Source: HGM11525 sp036307445
GTDB taxonomy: Bacteria > Bacillota > Clostridia > UBA1381
Reading direction: 5' to 3'
Assembly (NCBI GenBank): GCA_036307445.1
Contig: JAXJXP010000021.1
Coordinates: 1 to 29,468 of the forward strand
Length of the DNA: 29,468 nucleotides
Positions 7,600 through 15,699 of this stretch are shown piece by piece (the first letter of the stretch is position 1; every line of letters starts with the position of its first letter). Position numbers and translations under genes: made by a program. The notes below the pieces were generated by a model. That model ran no database searches. It was not told where the DNA came from and worked only from the letters and a program-made list of their open reading frames with translations.

Positions 7600-8970
7600 G
7601 TGGCTAACGAGAATATTTCCCTAACTGAGAGGGAACTGCCGTATAACAGAGAGGCAGAAACAGGCGTAATTGGCTGTGTGCTTGTTAACGAAAAGAGCGT
7701 TGCAAGCTCTGCTGAGATTATAAAGCCGGATGATTTTTACTTCGGCGCAAACCGTGAGATTTATACAGTTGTTATGAGTCTCTTTAATGAAAATGTACCG
7801 GTAGATATTGTTACTGTTTCTGATAGGCTTGCGCAAAGTGATAAACTTGATGCAGTAGGCGGTGTTGCTTACCTAACAGCAGCAGCTACTAGTGTAGCAA
7901 CAACTGAGAATGTTATATATCATTGTAAAATTATTAAGGAAAAAGCTACGTTAAGACGGCTCATTAAGAGTGCTAATGCAATATCAGAGCTTGCCTACGA
8001 TGGCGAAGGTGAAATAGAAAGAATTCTCGAACGGTCTGAGCAGATGATTTTTGACGTGTCTGCGACAAGAGAACAGTCTGAGATTGTACCAGTCAGCGAT
8101 GTCCTTATGTCCACCTATCAGCATATGGTAGAAAATGCTCAGAGAGAGGGGAATCTTACCGGTGAATCGACTGGATTTAAATATCTTGATGCGAGAACAG
8201 GGGGACTTCACGGCGGTGAACTGATACTTATTGCAGGAAGACCGGCGATGGGTAAGTCATCATTGGCAGTTAATATTGCGGAAAATATGGCAATTAAAGA
8301 CGGAAAAACAGTTGCGATTTTTAACCTCGAGATGCCAAAAGAACAGTTAGTCAGAAGGATTATATGTTCTCAGGCGCTTGTTGACGGTTCAAAAATGAAT
8401 ACCGGAACATATACAAGTGAGGATTGGCAAAGTATTTGCCGTGTTCTTGACAAAATTGATGCAGCCCCGCTTTATATTGATGATTCTGCAACGGTAACTG
8501 TTTCTGAAATCCGTGCTAAATGCCGAAGACTTAAGCAGACAAAAGGATTGTCTTTAATTATAATAGACTATCTCCAGTTAATGCAGTCTGGTTCAAGAAC
8601 AGAGAGCAGACAACAAGAGGTTGCGGAGATTTCAAGGTCATTGAAAATTCTTGCAAAAGAGCTTGACGTGCCTGTGATTGCACTTTCCCAGCTTTCTCGT
8701 GCGGTTGAAACTAGAAAGGATAACCGTCCTATGCTATCTGATATAAGAGAATCAGGCTCTATTGAGCAGGACTGTGATATAGTAATGTTTTTGTATCGTG
8801 ATGAATACTATAACAAGGATTCTGAAGAAAAAGGAATTGCTGAATGTATTATTGCAAAACACAGAAACGGTGAACCCGGTACTGTGAAGCTCGGCTGGAA
8901 AGGTCAGTATACTAAGTTTATCAGTATTGAATACCGAGAGGAAGATAGTAAGGGCAAAGATAATGAATAA
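7600..8970 (+). CDS. dnaB: Replicative DNA helicase DnaB
   Basis: This 456-residue protein is the hexameric 5'-3' helicase that opens the replication fork (DnaC in Bacillus naming). The N-terminal primase-interacting domain starts with LPYNREAETGVIGC. The RecA-like domain carries Walker A AGRPAMGKSS (212-221), Walker B LIIIDYLQLM, and the DnaB signatures ALSQLSRAVE and LSDIRESGSIEQDCD. No intein interrupts it. The start is GTG at 7600, supported by GGAGGT 9 nt upstream. It overlaps tilS by 8 nt, so the two are translationally coupled. Confidence 0.97.
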   Translation: MANENISLTERELPYNREAETGVIGCVLVNEKSVASSAEIIKPDDFYFGANREIYTVVMSLFNENVPVDIVTVSDRLAQSDKLDAVGGVAYLTAAATSVATTENVIYHCKIIKEKATLRRLIKSANAISELAYDGEGEIERILERSEQMIFDVSATREQSEIVPVSDVLMSTYQHMVENAQREGNLTGESTGFKYLDARTGGLHGGELILIAGRPAMGKSSLAVNIAENMAIKDGKTVAIFNLEMPKEQLVRRIICSQALVDGSKMNTGTYTSEDWQSICRVLDKIDAAPLYIDDSATVTVSEIRAKCRRLKQTKGLSLIIIDYLQLMQSGSRTESRQQEVAEISRSLKILAKELDVPVIALSQLSRAVETRKDNRPMLSDIRESGSIEQDCDIVMFLYRDEYYNKDSEEKGIAECIIAKHRNGEPGTVKLGWKGQYTKFISIEYREEDSKGKDNE

Positions 8971-10276
8971 CACACATAAGCGTGTAGTAGAGCTTATAAA
9001 GCAAGCTATAACTGAATATTCGATGATTACACCATATGATACTGTATTAGTTGGTTTTTCCGGCGGCTCAGATTCAGTATGTTTGCTTTCAGTACTTTAT
9101 GAGCTTGGATATAAGGTTACTGCAGCACATCTTAACCATAATATGCGGGATACTGCAAAGAGGGATATGGATTTTTGTGAGCAATTTTGCAAAGAAAGAA
9201 ATATTCCGTTTGTTTCAAAAACTGTACAAAAGGGTACACTTAAGAATGAGGCCGATGCGAGAGAGGCACGTTATGGCTTTTTTTCTGACGTTATGAAAGA
9301 GTTTGGACTAAGTAAGCTTGCTACTGCTCATAACAAGAATGATTCGGCTGAAACGGTATTGTTGCATTTGTTAAGAGGTGCCACGACAGATGGTCTTTGC
9401 GGTATTTCTCCAAAAGAAGATAAAATTATTAGACCGCTTATATTTGTAAAAAAGAGTGAGGTTATTTGTTACTGTAAAGAAAAAGAAATATCTTATGTTA
9501 CAGACGAAACAAACCTTACCAATATATATACAAGGAATAAGCTAAGGAATATATATATCCCTGAACTTGAAAAGGAGTTTAATCCTAAGCTTGTAGATAC
9601 TCTTGCAGATAATGCAGTTTTGATGTCATATGACAGAGAATTTATGTCAAATATTGCAAAGAACGCATTTAACGCCTTGAAAACAGATAAAGGTATAAAA
9701 GTGTCTGGTTTTTGTGAGCTTGACTATTCTATAAGGTCAAGAGTGGCTGAACTTTTGTGGCAGAAGGCGGTAAATGACGTCAAAAATCTCCCGAGAAAAT
9801 ACATTGAAGATATTACAAGGCTTGCAGCTTGTCTCGAAAGCGGAAAGAGGATTGACCTACCTTTTGGATTTGTGGTAAGAATTGAATATGATGAGCTTAT
9901 CATAGATAAGAAAAGAGATATAATACCGTTTGAAGAGAAGATAGAAATAGGTAAATGGTGTAATATCCCTGAAACTAACAGTATGATAGGAATTTTTAAA
10001 AATGGAAAAGGACTTGCAATAAGTCTTAACGGCAACGAAAAGTTAATTGTACGAAGCAGAAGGAAAGGCGACAGATTTACCCCTTCTGGACTTTGTGGAA
10101 GTAAGACAGTGTCCGACTATTTTACAGATACTAAAATACCTCGCACAGACCGAGATACAGTACCAATTTTGATTGCAGACGGTAAAATTGCAGCGGTGGG
10201 GCAGTTGCGAAGTGATGAAGAATTTAAAAAAGGTAATCGCAGTTGTGATTATATCTTAAAAATAGTAAAAAATTGA
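8963..10276 (+). CDS. tilS: tRNA(Ile)-lysidine synthase
   Basis: TilS attaches lysine to C34 of the tRNA-Ile(CAU), using ATP, so that it reads AUA. From the ATG at 8963 the protein has 437 residues. The PP-loop is SGGSDS at 33-38, followed by AAHLNHNMRD and the ATAHNKNDSAETVLLHLLRG signature. The C-terminal TilS domain includes VRSRRKGDRFTPSG. An upstream in-frame ATG (8927) would add 12 residues inside dnaB; I prefer 8963 because TAAGGG precedes it at suitable spacing. In many Firmicutes tilS is followed by hpt and then ftsH; here hpt is absent and ftsH follows after 22 nt. Confidence 0.95.
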   Translation: MNNTHKRVVELIKQAITEYSMITPYDTVLVGFSGGSDSVCLLSVLYELGYKVTAAHLNHNMRDTAKRDMDFCEQFCKERNIPFVSKTVQKGTLKNEADAREARYGFFSDVMKEFGLSKLATAHNKNDSAETVLLHLLRGATTDGLCGISPKEDKIIRPLIFVKKSEVICYCKEKEISYVTDETNLTNIYTRNKLRNIYIPELEKEFNPKLVDTLADNAVLMSYDREFMSNIAKNAFNALKTDKGIKVSGFCELDYSIRSRVAELLWQKAVNDVKNLPRKYIEDITRLAACLESGKRIDLPFGFVVRIEYDELIIDKKRDIIPFEEKIEIGKWCNIPETNSMIGIFKNGKGLAISLNGNEKLIVRSRRKGDRFTPSGLCGSKTVSDYFTDTKIPRTDRDTVPILIADGKIAAVGQLRSDEEFKKGNRSCDYILKIVKN

Positions 10277-10298
10277 AAATATATGGAGTTGTTAAATA

Positions 10299-12095
10299 GT
10301 GAACAGAGTATTTAAAAGTATGGCTATATGGATAGGCATTCTGTTTGTATTTTACGGCAGCTATGCTATTCTTGGGTCTATGCTTGACAACGTAGTTGAC
10401 ATAAGCTATTCAACGTTTGTACAGGAGATTAAGGCTGGCAATGTTGCAAGTATTAAGGCAAATTCGGAAAGTGCGAGTGTAGTTCTTAATGACGGAACTA
10501 AGTGTTACGTTGACCTTCCAACAAGAGATGTGCTTCATTCTGACCTTGGAGAAGAGCTTACAGTTCTTATGGAAAAAGGCGCACTCAGTTATGATGTTGC
10601 AGATGAAAAAATTTCAATCTGGTCTGTCATAACGCCGATTTTGACTATATTGATGCTGCTGTTTGTGTTTATGATGTTTATGTCTAACAGTGGTGCAAGG
10701 GGAGCGCAGGCATTCGGCAGAAGCCGCGCCAAGATACTCAATCCTAACTACCATGAGGTTACTTTTGCAGATGTTGCAGGTGCTAAGGAAGAAAAGGAAG
10801 AGCTAAAAGAGCTTGTCGACTTCCTTAAAAATCCACAGAAATTTGCAGAGCTTGGAGCAAGAATTCCCAAGGGCGTACTTCTTGTAGGGTCACCCGGAAC
10901 AGGTAAAACGCTTTTGGCACGTGCTGTTGCAGGAGAAGCAAAAGTACCGTTTTTTACCATTTCAGGTTCCGACTTTGTTGAGATGTATGTTGGTGTAGGT
11001 GCATCAAGAGTAAGAGATTTGTTTGAGCAGGCAAAAAGAGCAAAGCCCTGTATTATATTCATAGATGAAATAGATGCAGTCGGTAGAAAACGCGGTGCAG
11101 GAATGGGCGGCGGTCATGACGAAAGAGAGCAGACTCTTAATCAGCTTTTAGTAGAGATGGATGGATTTGGTAAAAATGAAGGAATTATTATAATTGCTGC
11201 TACTAACCGACCTGATATATTAGACCCCGCACTTTTAAGACCTGGCAGATTTGACAGGAGAGTAGTTGTAGATATTCCCGATATGACAGCAAGAGAAGAG
11301 ATACTTAATATCTATGCTGCAAAAAAGCCTGTTGCAAAAGATGTTGATATTAAGCTACTTGCAAAGAAAACATCAGGGTGTAGCGGTGCAGAGCTTGAAA
11401 ATATAATGAATGAAGCTGCAATTTATGCGGCTCGTAGAGGTAAAACAGAAATTGATAATCAGGATATTTCTGATGCGAATGTTAAAGTTTTGATGGGACC
11501 TGAGAAGAGGTCAAGAGTGATTAAGGACGATGAGAAACGAATTACCGCTTATCACGAGGCTGGGCATGCATTGGTTGCAAAATTCACCTCGGATAAGGAT
11601 AAGATTTCTCATATATCAATTATCCCGAGAGGTATGTCCGGCGGTCATACTATGTATCATTCTGATGATGACAACTCGCATACCACAAGAGGAGACCTTC
11701 TGGCAAGGATTGCATGGGCATTAGGCGGAAGAGCTGCAGAAGCTATTGTGCTTGATGACATAACAACAGGTGCATCGGAGGATATTAAGTATGCAACCAA
11801 GCTTGCACACGAAATGGTTGTAAGATTTGGTATGAGTGAGAAAATAGGTCTTGTGTGTTATGATACAAATGAAGAGGTTTTCCTTGGCAGAGATTTAGGT
11901 GTTGCTAAATCTTATTCCGAGTCTGTTGCAGGCGAAATTGACAAAGAAGTAAGGGAAATCATTGATAAACAGTATAATACGGCCGTCAATATTCTCTCGG
12001 AGCACAGGGCTAAGCTTGATGCGGTTGCCAATGCTCTTCTTGAAAAGGAAACAATTGACGGTACGGAATTTAATAAAATTATAGTATCGGTTTAA
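10299..12095 (+). CDS. ftsH: ATP-dependent zinc metalloprotease FtsH
   Basis: This 598-residue membrane-anchored AAA protease degrades misfolded membrane proteins and regulators. Two transmembrane helices (about 8-28 and 105-128) flank a short extracytoplasmic domain. The AAA module has Walker A GSPGTGKT (197-204), Walker B CIIFIDEIDAVG, and the second region of homology ATNRPDILDPALLRPGRFD. The zinc site is HEAGH (419-423), with the third ligand in the GASEDIK segment. The start is GTG with GGAG upstream. The C-terminus is shorter and less charged than in many homologues, but all catalytic parts are present. Confidence 0.96.
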   Translation: MNRVFKSMAIWIGILFVFYGSYAILGSMLDNVVDISYSTFVQEIKAGNVASIKANSESASVVLNDGTKCYVDLPTRDVLHSDLGEELTVLMEKGALSYDVADEKISIWSVITPILTILMLLFVFMMFMSNSGARGAQAFGRSRAKILNPNYHEVTFADVAGAKEEKEELKELVDFLKNPQKFAELGARIPKGVLLVGSPGTGKTLLARAVAGEAKVPFFTISGSDFVEMYVGVGASRVRDLFEQAKRAKPCIIFIDEIDAVGRKRGAGMGGGHDEREQTLNQLLVEMDGFGKNEGIIIIAATNRPDILDPALLRPGRFDRRVVVDIPDMTAREEILNIYAAKKPVAKDVDIKLLAKKTSGCSGAELENIMNEAAIYAARRGKTEIDNQDISDANVKVLMGPEKRSRVIKDDEKRITAYHEAGHALVAKFTSDKDKISHISIIPRGMSGGHTMYHSDDDNSHTTRGDLLARIAWALGGRAAEAIVLDDITTGASEDIKYATKLAHEMVVRFGMSEKIGLVCYDTNEEVFLGRDLGVAKSYSESVAGEIDKEVREIIDKQYNTAVNILSEHRAKLDAVANALLEKETIDGTEFNKIIVSV

Positions 12096-12120
12096 CCCGA
12101 AAAGAAAGGAAGTAAAAATT

Positions 12121-12324
12121 ATGAAACAGATTACAAAGGATATGATTATCCGCGACATTTTAGACCTTGATGTAGGTACAGCAGAATTTATGTTAAAAGC
12201 AGGTATGCACTGCCTCGGTTGTCCGTCAGCAAGTGGAGAAAGTCTTGAGATGGCGTGTATGGTACACGGTGCAGACGTAGAGGCACTAGTAAAAGAAATC
12301 AACGAATACCTTGCATCAAAGTAA
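12121..12324 (+). CDS. DUF1858 domain protein
   Basis: This 67-residue protein consists of a single DUF1858 domain, a small helical fold also found at the N-terminus of ScdA/RIC-type iron-sulfur repair proteins and in proteins annotated as hybrid-cluster-associated disulfide domain proteins. The conserved motif is H30-C31-L-G-C34-P, with an additional C46. The CxxC suggests a redox or metal/Fe-S-related role, but no activity has been assigned with certainty. It has a GAAAGGAAG ribosome binding site, lies 25 nt after ftsH and is probably in the same transcript. Confidence 0.85.
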   Translation: MKQITKDMIIRDILDLDVGTAEFMLKAGMHCLGCPSASGESLEMACMVHGADVEALVKEINEYLASK

Positions 12325-12360
12325 AGGACAAAAGAAAGGAAAATTTAAGGATTTAATATT

Positions 12361-13611
12361 ATGGACAGCGACATATCACTGATAATTTTTATTGGTTTAC
12401 TCATAGTTGGCTCGGCATATTTTAGCGCAACGGAAACAGCTTTTTCTTCATTGAATCGTATTAAGCTAAAGAATATGGCACAAAACGGTAACAAGCGTGC
12501 GAAGCTTACGCTTGAGCTTTGCGAAAAGTACGATAAGCTTCTAACATCAATACTTGTAGGAAATAATATTGTAAATATTTTGTCCTCATCTCTTGCTACA
12601 ACGTTGTTTGTTGCATATTTCCCTAAGCAGGGAGTTGCACTTTCTACGATAGTTATGACTGTTGTAGTATTGATTTTTGGTGAAATATCACCTAAGAGTA
12701 TTGCTAAAGAGGTACCGGAAAAGTTTGCTATGTTCTCAGCTCCGATTATAAATGCAATCTTATGGATATTAACTCCTGTTTGTTATTTCTTTACACTTAT
12801 TAAGAACAGTATTGCTAAAATTCTTAAGATACGAGGAGAAAATTCAATAACAGATGACGAAATACTGACAATGGTAGAAGAAGCAACTAATGAAGGTTCA
12901 ATTGATGAAGGTGAGGGTTACCTTATTAAAAATGCAATTGAATTTTATGAGCTTGAGGTGTCGGATATTCTTACTCCAAGGGTTGACGTAGTAGCTATTG
13001 ATTCTACTGACAGTAATGACGAAATCAGAAAAGCATTTGAAGATAGTGGCTATTCAAGACTGCCTGTGTATGAGGAAACTATTGATAATATTATTGGTGT
13101 ACTCAATCATAAGGATTTTCAACAACAGATGGTTGGTGCCGGACTTCCTATTGAAACTTCTATTTCTCAGACGGCATTTGTTGTCCCAGGAATGAAGGTT
13201 TCTGTGTTGCTTGCACTACTCCAAAAAAATAAATCCCATATAGCAGTTGTAACCGATGAGTACGGCGGAACTGTGGGAATAGTTACACTTGAAGATATAT
13301 TAGAGGAGTTAGTTGGCGAAATATGGGACGAACACGATATGGTACAGGAGGACTTTACACGTTTTTCTGAAACTTGCTACAGAGTTCGTGCTGTTGCTAA
13401 CTGTGAAAAGCTATTTGAGCTTTTTGATATTGACGAAGAGCCCGAGAGTACCACTGTTGGAGGTTGGGTTATGGAAATGCTTGGTAAAGTGCCTGTTAAG
13501 GGAGATAGTTTCAAGTATGAGAACCTTACAGTAACAGTAACAAAAACCGAGGAAAACAGAGTTCGTGAAGTGGTTGTTATTGCTGACAGAAAAGCTGAAC
13601 ATAAAGATTGA
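12361..13611 (+). CDS. CNNM/CorC-type membrane protein with CBS pair (hemolysin family)
   Basis: This 416-residue protein has an N-terminal CNNM (DUF21) transmembrane domain of about 3-4 helices (residues 1-150), a pair of CBS domains (about 200-320, including SDILTPRVDVVAID and VVTDEYGGTVGIVTLEDILEE as separate landmarks), and a C-terminal CorC/HlyC-type domain (about 330-405). Proteins of this family are linked to magnesium/cobalt efflux or homeostasis; the hemolysin label is historical. The CBS pair probably binds adenine nucleotides. A ribosome binding site (AAGGA) precedes the ATG. It is the last gene of the gdpP cluster, with a weak AT-rich hairpin at its stop codon. Confidence 0.9.
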   Translation: MDSDISLIIFIGLLIVGSAYFSATETAFSSLNRIKLKNMAQNGNKRAKLTLELCEKYDKLLTSILVGNNIVNILSSSLATTLFVAYFPKQGVALSTIVMTVVVLIFGEISPKSIAKEVPEKFAMFSAPIINAILWILTPVCYFFTLIKNSIAKILKIRGENSITDDEILTMVEEATNEGSIDEGEGYLIKNAIEFYELEVSDILTPRVDVVAIDSTDSNDEIRKAFEDSGYSRLPVYEETIDNIIGVLNHKDFQQQMVGAGLPIETSISQTAFVVPGMKVSVLLALLQKNKSHIAVVTDEYGGTVGIVTLEDILEELVGEIWDEHDMVQEDFTRFSETCYRVRAVANCEKLFELFDIDEEPESTTVGGWVMEMLGKVPVKGDSFKYENLTVTVTKTEENRVREVVVIADRKAEHKD

Positions 13612-13798
13612 TAAATCTTTTTTCACAATATGAAAATTTTTTTTGGAGCATTTGAACTCGCTCACTTAACCTTATTGTACTTTGTGATGACGGTACAAAA
13701 GTGTTTAGCATAGAGTTTAGTATATTAGTAGTTACAGTGAGTTCTATTCCTTTCAGATATAGATCTACGGCGTAGTATATTAATCTCAGTTTTATCAT
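13577..13798 (-). CDS. Possible small ORF antisense to the CorC-dut gap (doubtful)
   Basis: This minus-strand frame of 73 residues lies mainly in the gap between the CorC gene and dut; only its last codons run antisense to CorC. It has a good ribosome binding site (GAAGGAGC, 7 nt before the ATG at 13798). A possible promoter lies upstream: TTTACA and TAATAT with 16-nt spacing. The product begins MIKLRLIYYAVDLYLKGIEL and shows no motif or signal peptide I recognise. It may be a real small protein, the remnant of a lost gene, or chance; coding is not established. Confidence 0.25.
   Translation of the reverse strand: MIKLRLIYYAVDLYLKGIELTVTTNILNSMLNTFVPSSQSTIRLSERVQMLQKKFSYCEKRFINLYVQLFCQQ
13603..13624 (+). 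terminator. Weak AT-rich hairpin at the end of the CorC gene
   Basis: AAAGATT and AATCTTT form a 7-bp stem with loop GATA overlapping the stop codon, followed by a short T run. The stem has a single G-C pair, so termination would be inefficient. A second AT-rich hairpin (TTTTCA/TGAAAA) followed by eight T lies just downstream, near 13620-13643. Confidence 0.35.
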
Positions 13799-13799
13799 A

Positions 13800-13829
13800 T
13801 TGATGCTCCTTCTATTCAATAAGTATATT
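13800..13829 (+). promoter_or_regulatory. Candidate promoter for the dut-nusB-xse cluster
   Basis: TTGATG (13800-13805) and TATATT (13824-13829) are 18 nt apart and would start transcription about 20 nt before dut. It is the best match in the gap but weaker than the other promoters in the window. Confidence 0.4.
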
Positions 13830-13855
13830 ATGTGTAATAACAGGAATGTAAATTC

Positions 13856-14347
13856 ATGATTAAAGTAGCAAAATTTTACAAAATAAGCAAAGATAATTAT
13901 TTTTCTGTAAGAGGAAACTGCAGAGAAGAATTCGAAAAGATTAAGTTGCCGGAACGTGCAACAGTTGGTTCGGCAGGATACGATTTCTATGCGCCGTATG
14001 ATTTTGAACTATATCCGGGGGAGAGTGCCAAAATTCCAACTGGAATTAGAGTGAAAATTATAGACGGTTGGGCACTTTTAATATATCCGAGAAGTGGTCT
14101 TGGTTTTAAATACAGACTTCAGTTAGATAATACTGTCGGTATAATTGATAGCGATTATTTTTACTCGGATAATGAAGGTCATATATTTATAAAAATAACA
14201 AATGACAGCAGAGAAGAAAAAGTGCTGTCTGTTAAATGCGGTGACGCATTCGCCCAGGGGGTTTTTATGCCATTTGGTATAACTGAGGATGATGAAGTAA
14301 AAGATATTCGTAACGGCGGTTTTGGAAGTACAACAAAGGTTAACTAA
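13856..14347 (+). CDS. dut: dUTP diphosphatase (dUTPase)
   Basis: This 163-residue trimeric-type dUTPase hydrolyses dUTP to dUMP and PPi, keeping uracil out of DNA and feeding thymidylate synthesis. The five family motifs can be placed: motif 1 SAGYDFYAP (39-47), motif 2 PRSG (78-81), motif 3 GIIDSDY (95-101, catalytic Asp and the Tyr that excludes ribose), motif 4 in the FAQGVF segment, and the C-terminal glycine-rich motif 5 RNGGFGST (152-159). The N-terminal ~30 residues are longer than in minimal dUTPases. The start has AGGA upstream at about 10 nt. It opens the plus-strand cluster running to rnj. Confidence 0.9.
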   Translation: MIKVAKFYKISKDNYFSVRGNCREEFEKIKLPERATVGSAGYDFYAPYDFELYPGESAKIPTGIRVKIIDGWALLIYPRSGLGFKYRLQLDNTVGIIDSDYFYSDNEGHIFIKITNDSREEKVLSVKCGDAFAQGVFMPFGITEDDEVKDIRNGGFGSTTKVN

Positions 14348-14369
14348 TTATATAAGTAGGTGGGGAAAT

Positions 14370-14780
14370 ATGAGCAGAAGACAAACAAGAAGCGAAGCAA
14401 GAGAAGGTGCATTTTCTTTGGTTTTTCAGTTAAATACTGATAACATTGATATTGAATTCTTAATCGAACAACTAACAGAAGAAAAGCCTGAGAGTGTTTA
14501 TAATATTGAATATATAAAAACTGTTATATACGGTGTAGTAGAAAAAACTAATGAGCTTGACGAAAGAATTTCTGCCGCACTCCCATCAAACCGTGGAATT
14601 ACAAGAATTTCCAAGGTTGTTCTTGCAGTGCTAAGGCTTGCTGTATATGAGATTTTGTACGTTGATGATGTGCCTGAAAAGGTTGCCATAAACGAGGCTG
14701 TAGAGCTTGCTAAGAAGTATGGTGAAGATGATGCGCCGTCTTTTGTGAATGGTGTTCTTTCGGGAGTAGTATCAAGATGA
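14370..14780 (+). CDS. nusB: Transcription antitermination factor NusB
   Basis: This 136-residue protein begins MSRRQTRSEAREGAFSLVFQ, the usual NusB opening with an arginine-rich RNA-binding start. It continues with the conserved C-terminal LRLAVYEILY and the VAINEAVELAKKYGEDDAPSF signature. NusB binds boxA RNA with NusE (S10) and supports rRNA antitermination. The ATG at 14370 has an AGGTGG ribosome binding site; an upstream in-frame ATG lies inside dut and is not supported. The stop codon overlaps the next gene start (ATGA). Confidence 0.94.
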   Translation: MSRRQTRSEAREGAFSLVFQLNTDNIDIEFLIEQLTEEKPESVYNIEYIKTVIYGVVEKTNELDERISAALPSNRGITRISKVVLAVLRLAVYEILYVDDVPEKVAINEAVELAKKYGEDDAPSFVNGVLSGVVSR

Positions 14781-15697
14781 GCATCTATCTTGGTGTTGAT
14801 ACTTCTAACTATACTACATCCTTTGCTGTATCAGGTGATGTAAGCCGCATGGTGAGGAAAATACTTCCTGTGCCGGAAGGGCAAAGAGGTATCAGACAAT
14901 CAGACGGTGTATTTTCGCATATTAAGCAGGCGCCGACGTTATACAAGGAACTCGTTGACGGTCTTGATATAAAGAATGTCAAAGCAATTGGAGTGAGCAC
15001 ACGACCGAGGAGTGTTGAAGGCTCATATATGCCAGTGTTTCTGGCAGGAGAAACCTTTGCAAGAGTAATATCAGCCACTCTTTCTGTCCCGCTTTATGAG
15101 TTTTCACATCAGGATGGACACATAATGGCTGGGATTATGTCTGCAAATAGATTAGATTTGCTTAATAATGAATTCTTTTCCGTTCATCTTTCAGGTGGTA
15201 CTTTTGAAATACTAAAATCTGGATATAACGGGTATAATTTTGATACAAAGATTGTCGGTGGAACAAAAGATATATCTGCGGGACAACTAATTGACAGAGT
15301 TGGTGTGGCCGCTGGAATGAAGTTCCCTTGCGGCAAAGAGATTTCAAAACTTGCGGCAGCAGCAGATGGGAAGCTACCGCTGCTTAGTGTATCTGAAAAT
15401 AACGGTTATATTAATTTCTCCGGTGCTGAAACACAGGCGATGCGTCTTGTCGGCGAGATCCCTACAGAAAACATTTGCAGAGCAGTTATTGAGTGTATAG
15501 GTAGAAGTATAATTAAAGCCCTGAATTCAGTTGGAGCAAGAGCTATTTTGATGGTTGGTGGTGTTTCAGCAAGCGGCTATTTAAGAGAATACCTTATCAG
15601 CAACTGTGATATTGATTTTATATTTGCAAGTAATGAAATGTCCACAGACAATGCATGGGGCATAGCAAAGCTTACAGAAATGAGAGAGGGTGAGTAG
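14777..15697 (+). CDS. TsaD/Kae1-like paralogue (peptidase M22 family)
   Basis: This 306-residue protein of the ASKHA fold is related to TsaD/Kae1, the threonylcarbamoyl-adenosine transferase subunit. It has the N-terminal GVDTSNYTTS motif, the metal-binding HQDGH (H111, H115; HxxxH as in TsaD), VHLSGGTFEIL in place of the TsaD VSGGHT segment, and a GGVSASGYLRE segment near the C-terminus. It is shorter and more divergent than true TsaD (about 335-345 residues). Genes like this recur between nusB and xseA in Clostridia, where they are annotated as O-sialoglycoprotein endopeptidase, an activity that is not established. Metal and nucleotide binding are likely; the biological role is open. ATGA overlap with nusB implies coupling. 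Confidence 0.8.
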   Translation: MSIYLGVDTSNYTTSFAVSGDVSRMVRKILPVPEGQRGIRQSDGVFSHIKQAPTLYKELVDGLDIKNVKAIGVSTRPRSVEGSYMPVFLAGETFARVISATLSVPLYEFSHQDGHIMAGIMSANRLDLLNNEFFSVHLSGGTFEILKSGYNGYNFDTKIVGGTKDISAGQLIDRVGVAAGMKFPCGKEISKLAAAADGKLPLLSVSENNGYINFSGAETQAMRLVGEIPTENICRAVIECIGRSIIKALNSVGARAILMVGGVSASGYLREYLISNCDIDFIFASNEMSTDNAWGIAKLTEMREGE

Positions 15698-15699
15698 CT

